Positions 61,318-64,000 of a stretch of DNA of 64,000 nucleotides are shown here, one piece after another; the stretch's first letter is position 1; every line of letters begins with the position of its first letter. The notes beneath the pieces are model-generated. The model made no database searches. It saw only the letters and a program-made list of their open reading frames with translations, and was not told the DNA's origin. A program made the position numbers and the translations under genes. The stretch lies in the NCBI RefSeq assembly GCF_002161285.1, contig NZ_NFHH01000017.1, positions 1 to 64,000 of the forward strand, written 5' to 3'. The stretch comes from Blautia sp. An81. Lineage in GTDB: Bacteria > Bacillota > Clostridia > Lachnospirales > Lachnospiraceae.

Positions 61318-62907
61318 TTGCCATGCCCGCATTGCAAAATCACAATCATCAAGCGGAGCAACAATGAATCCGCTGTTTCTGCCGCCGCCTACCAGAGCGG
61401 CGAAAAGCTGTTCTCTGAATACGACCAGGAGCAGAAATATTATCCCTACAAGAACGAAGTCACCCACAAGGAAATCATGCTCCCGCCCCATGCGCCGCCG
61501 GAATATGCAGACCGCAATACTTTATGGAACTCTGCCGAAGCACAGGAAAAACAATGGAACTCCCAGCTTGCCCGGAGGTTCGTGCTTGCCATCCCAAGGG
61601 AAATCCCCGCAGAACAGTACGCCGACCTTATCCGTGACTACTGCCGGGAGTTTTTTGTTTCCAAAGGCATGATTGCCGATTTCGCCATCCACGACAAGGG
61701 GGACGGGAACCCCCACGCCCATATCCTGCTCACCATGCGGGCGATGGACGAAAATGGAAAATGGCTCCCCAAGAGCCGCAAAGTTTATGACCTTGACGAG
61801 AATGGGGAGCGCATCCGGCTCCCGTCCGGCAGATGGAAAAGCCACAAGGAGAACACCGTGGACTGGAACGACCAGAAGTATGCCGAAATCTGGCGGCAGG
61901 GATGGGCGGACACGGCCAACCGCTATCTGGAAGCCAACGACCGCCCGGAACGGCTTGACCTGCGCTCCTATGCCCGACAGGGGATTGATAAAATCCCCAC
62001 CGTCCACATGGGGTCAGCCGCCTGCCAGATGGAGAAGAAGGGAATCCAGACCAACATCGGCAACCTGAACCGGGACATCAAAGCCGCCAACTCCCTCATG
62101 CAGTCCATCCGCCAGATGGTGCGCCATTTAAAAGGCTGGATTGCCGACCTGAAAGAGAAAAAGGCCGTGTTACTGGAAGCGTTGGAGCAGGCCAGGGAGC
62201 CGACACTCCCGGAGCTGCTTTTTCAGTATCTGGAACAGCGGGGCGGGGAGCGTGCCGGCTGGACTTCCAGAGGGAAGCTCAAAGGCACAGTTGCCGACTA
62301 CAATAAAGTGCAGGCGGCTATGGACTTCCTGCGGAAGAAAGGAATCTCCACCGTGGAGAGCCTTGACACCCGGCTGGACGAAATCAGCAAGGCCGCCGTT
62401 TCCGTCATGGGGAGCATGAAAAAAAGCGAGAAGCGCATAAAAGCCATCAACACCATGCTGTCCTACATTGACAAATATGAAGCGAACAAGCCAGTCCATG
62501 CGGAGTATGCCGCTATCGGCTGGAAGAAGAAAAAGGAGAAGTTTGCGGAGAGCCACCGGGAGGAACTGGACACTTACAATGCCGCCATCCGGTATTTGAA
62601 AGCCAACCTGAAAGGCAACTCCTACTCCCGCAAAGATTTGGAATCCGAACGGGAACAGCTTGCCGCCGCCCTGCCCGGACAGCGGAAGGAGCTGGAAGCG
62701 GTTCAGGCAGACGTAAAGGTACTCCGTGACGTGCGTCACTGGCTAAACCAAGTGTTGCCATCCGAACAGTACCGCCAGACCGCCGATCCGGGGAGGAAGC
62801 CGTCCGTTCAGGAGAGCCTGAAAGGGCGGCAAGAACGCATCCGGCAGGAGCAGGCAGCGAAAAGCCAGCCGCCCCGGACACAGAAACAACAGAATATGGA
62901 ACTTTAA
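61318..62907 (+). CDS. MobA/MobL-family (MOBQ) relaxase
   Basis: Nicks oriT and pilots the strand. The start is TTG 61318, with GAAAGGAGGG 8 bases upstream, giving 529 aa. Motif I includes SAVSAAAYQSGEKLF (probable Tyr near 25). Motif III is HDKGDGNPHAHILLTMR near 125, with the metal-binding His triad. A long coiled-coil tail follows. It would act on the oriT candidate at 60395 and dock to a VirD4 such as that of module 1. Confidence 0.93.
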   Translation: MPCPHCKITIIKRSNNESAVSAAAYQSGEKLFSEYDQEQKYYPYKNEVTHKEIMLPPHAPPEYADRNTLWNSAEAQEKQWNSQLARRFVLAIPREIPAEQYADLIRDYCREFFVSKGMIADFAIHDKGDGNPHAHILLTMRAMDENGKWLPKSRKVYDLDENGERIRLPSGRWKSHKENTVDWNDQKYAEIWRQGWADTANRYLEANDRPERLDLRSYARQGIDKIPTVHMGSAACQMEKKGIQTNIGNLNRDIKAANSLMQSIRQMVRHLKGWIADLKEKKAVLLEALEQAREPTLPELLFQYLEQRGGERAGWTSRGKLKGTVADYNKVQAAMDFLRKKGISTVESLDTRLDEISKAAVSVMGSMKKSEKRIKAINTMLSYIDKYEANKPVHAEYAAIGWKKKKEKFAESHREELDTYNAAIRYLKANLKGNSYSRKDLESEREQLAAALPGQRKELEAVQADVKVLRDVRHWLNQVLPSEQYRQTADPGRKPSVQESLKGRQERIRQEQAAKSQPPRTQKQQNMEL

Positions 62908-62909
62908 TC

Positions 62910-62956
62910 AGGCGCTTGTTTTGTGATTGGAAACCGCAGGCAAGCGCCTTTTTCTT
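62910..62956 (+). terminator. terminator after the relaxase gene
   Basis: AGGCGCTTG pairs with CAAGCGCCT, followed by TTTTTC. Confidence 0.85.
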
Positions 62957-63031
62957 TGCAACAAAATGGATTTACCGACAACGTGAGCGACATTGTGTCG
63001 CCCACGTTGGGATTATCAGGAGGAACGCCTA

Positions 63032-63679
63032 TTGAACGTATTTGAAGCCGTGAAGCAGTCCGTCACCACAAGGCAGGCTGCGGAGCGTTATGGAATTAAG
63101 GTAAACCGGAACGGGATGTGCGTCTGCCCGTTCCACAACGACAAGAATCCAAGCATGAAAGTTGACCGCCGCTTTTACTGTTTCGGCTGCGGAGCCACCG
63201 GGGACGTGATTGACTTTGTTTCCCGGCTCCACGGTATCGGCAGTAAAGAAGCCGCCCTCATGCTGGCGCAGGACTTCTCCATCTCCTATGAGGACGGGAG
63301 GAACGCCGGGAAGGAACCTATCCGGCCACGCCTGCGGAGGGAAACCGAGGAACAGAAATTTAAGCGTATGGAGCGGCACTGTTTCCGGGTGCTGTCCGAT
63401 TATTACCATCTCCTGCGCCGCTGGAAGGAGGAATACGCCCCACGCCAGTCCGATGAAGCATGGAACCCCCGGTTTGTGGAAGCCCTGCAGAACATGAGCC
63501 GAGTGGAATACCTGATGGACGTGCTTCTCTCCGGGGACATTCAGGAGCGGGCAGCCCTTATCACAGGACACGGAAAGGAAGTGAGGAACCTTGAAAGACG
63601 AATGGCAGAATTTACCGCCCCAGATACGGCAGGAAATAGCGAACATGGCAGAAAACGCCGAGCCGCCCCGGAGCGTTGA
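63032..63679 (+). CDS. CHC2 zinc-finger primase-type protein
   Basis: TTG 63032 has AGGAGG 8 bases upstream. The zinc ligands are C32, H35, C50 and C53 (CPFHNDKNPSMKVDRRFYCFGCG), as in the DnaG zinc domain, but no polymerase domain is attached (216 aa). Probably helps priming of element DNA together with the following VapE-like protein. Overlaps the next gene by 89 bases. Confidence 0.85.
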   Translation: MNVFEAVKQSVTTRQAAERYGIKVNRNGMCVCPFHNDKNPSMKVDRRFYCFGCGATGDVIDFVSRLHGIGSKEAALMLAQDFSISYEDGRNAGKEPIRPRLRRETEEQKFKRMERHCFRVLSDYYHLLRRWKEEYAPRQSDEAWNPRFVEALQNMSRVEYLMDVLLSGDIQERAALITGHGKEVRNLERRMAEFTAPDTAGNSEHGRKRRAAPER

Positions 63680-64000
63680 GGAAGTAAAGGCCATGCTGGA
63701 AACCACCGAGAAAGGCGGCTTCCGCAACAGCATGAGCAACTGCCTGACCGTGTTCCAGTGCGACCCGCTCCTTTCCGGGGCGGTTGCCTACAACCTGCTG
63801 ACCGACCGCACCGATATTTTAAAGCCAATCGGCTACAAAAGAGCCACCGGAAGCCCCATGACCGATACGGACATGAAATATATCCGGCTGTATCTGGAAA
63901 AGACCTATGGCCTGACAAGCGAGAAAAAGATACAGGACGCCGCCGACCTTGCCGCCAATGAGAACAGCTACCACCCTGTCCGGGATTATTTAAACGGCCT
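63591..64000 (+). CDS. VapE-like (virulence-associated E) protein, cut by window end
   Basis: From TTG 63591 (GTGAGGAACC upstream) the frame stays open to the window end: LKDEWQNLPPQIRQEIANMA, MLETTEKGGFRNSMSNCLTV, YNLLTDRTDILKPIG, KTYGLTSEKKIQDAADLAA. This is the N-terminal region of VapE-type P-loop ATPases that follow a CHC2 gene in Tn1549-like elements. The ATPase motifs would lie beyond 64000. Confidence 0.75.
   Translation, partial: MKDEWQNLPPQIRQEIANMAENAEPPRSVEEVKAMLETTEKGGFRNSMSNCLTVFQCDPLLSGAVAYNLLTDRTDILKPIGYKRATGSPMTDTDMKYIRLYLEKTYGLTSEKKIQDAADLAANENSYHPVRDYLNG

Overview
The window looks like chromosome of a gut Lachnospiraceae-type Firmicute (Blautia/Dorea/Ruminococcus-like; the genus is a guess), followed from about 42.7 kb by integrated conjugative-element DNA. 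Support comes from AGGAGG ribosome sites, frequent TTG starts, Firmicute-type promoters, and families typical of these bacteria: 1255-aa PurL, permuted GH3, GH94 phosphorylases, YtrA-type GntR regulators, Maff2 and MobA/MobL.

1-16 kb, chromosomal genes and small islands. A His-rich CsoR-type repressor precedes an Mrp/NBP35 ATPase. An HPr-like protein without the usual histidine site is expressed from a promoter whose spacer holds a FadR-type palindrome. Next come a nuclease-helicase fusion, RidA and a VOC protein. At 5.7-6.6 kb is a locus organised as a type III toxin-antitoxin system (minus strand: promoter, two 53-nt covarying repeats, terminator, toxin gene). Its toxin 3' end is rewritten by a MITE-like element. 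A LysR/MFS pair, purL, an AT-rich insert with a short GIY-YIG protein, and an OLD-family ATPase/TOPRIM gene follow.

16-34 kb, carbohydrate utilisation. It holds GH31, two AraC regulators, two different GH94 phosphorylases, a CUT1 ABC importer without its own ATPase, a permuted GH3 and a DUF5696-like putative glycosidase. Together they suggest import of a gluco-oligosaccharide followed by phosphorolysis and hydrolysis. 34-42.7 kb holds proS, azlCD, an esterase, a ytrA-type GntR/ABC cassette with a 25-bp perfect inverted repeat, a PanE-like reductase and rlmD.

42.7-64 kb, mobile DNA. An integrase remnant lies just after the 3' end of rlmD. Module 1 (43.2-55.3 kb) is GC-rich: DUF6017, toprim, LPD1 zincin-like, DUF3846/YodL, PcfB and VirD4 genes, ending in a truncated Maff2 gene. 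An AT-richer cargo follows: an XRE regulator and a second ytrA/ABC cassette with promoter architecture matching the chromosomal one. Module 2 (57.8-64 kb) is Tn1549-like: XRE, RepA-N, DUF3847, TTRAP, a candidate MOBQ oriT, a GNAT cargo gene, MobL relaxase, CHC2 primase domain and a VapE-like gene cut by the window end. Module 1 supplies a coupling protein and module 2 a relaxase; no VirB4-type mating ATPase is visible here.
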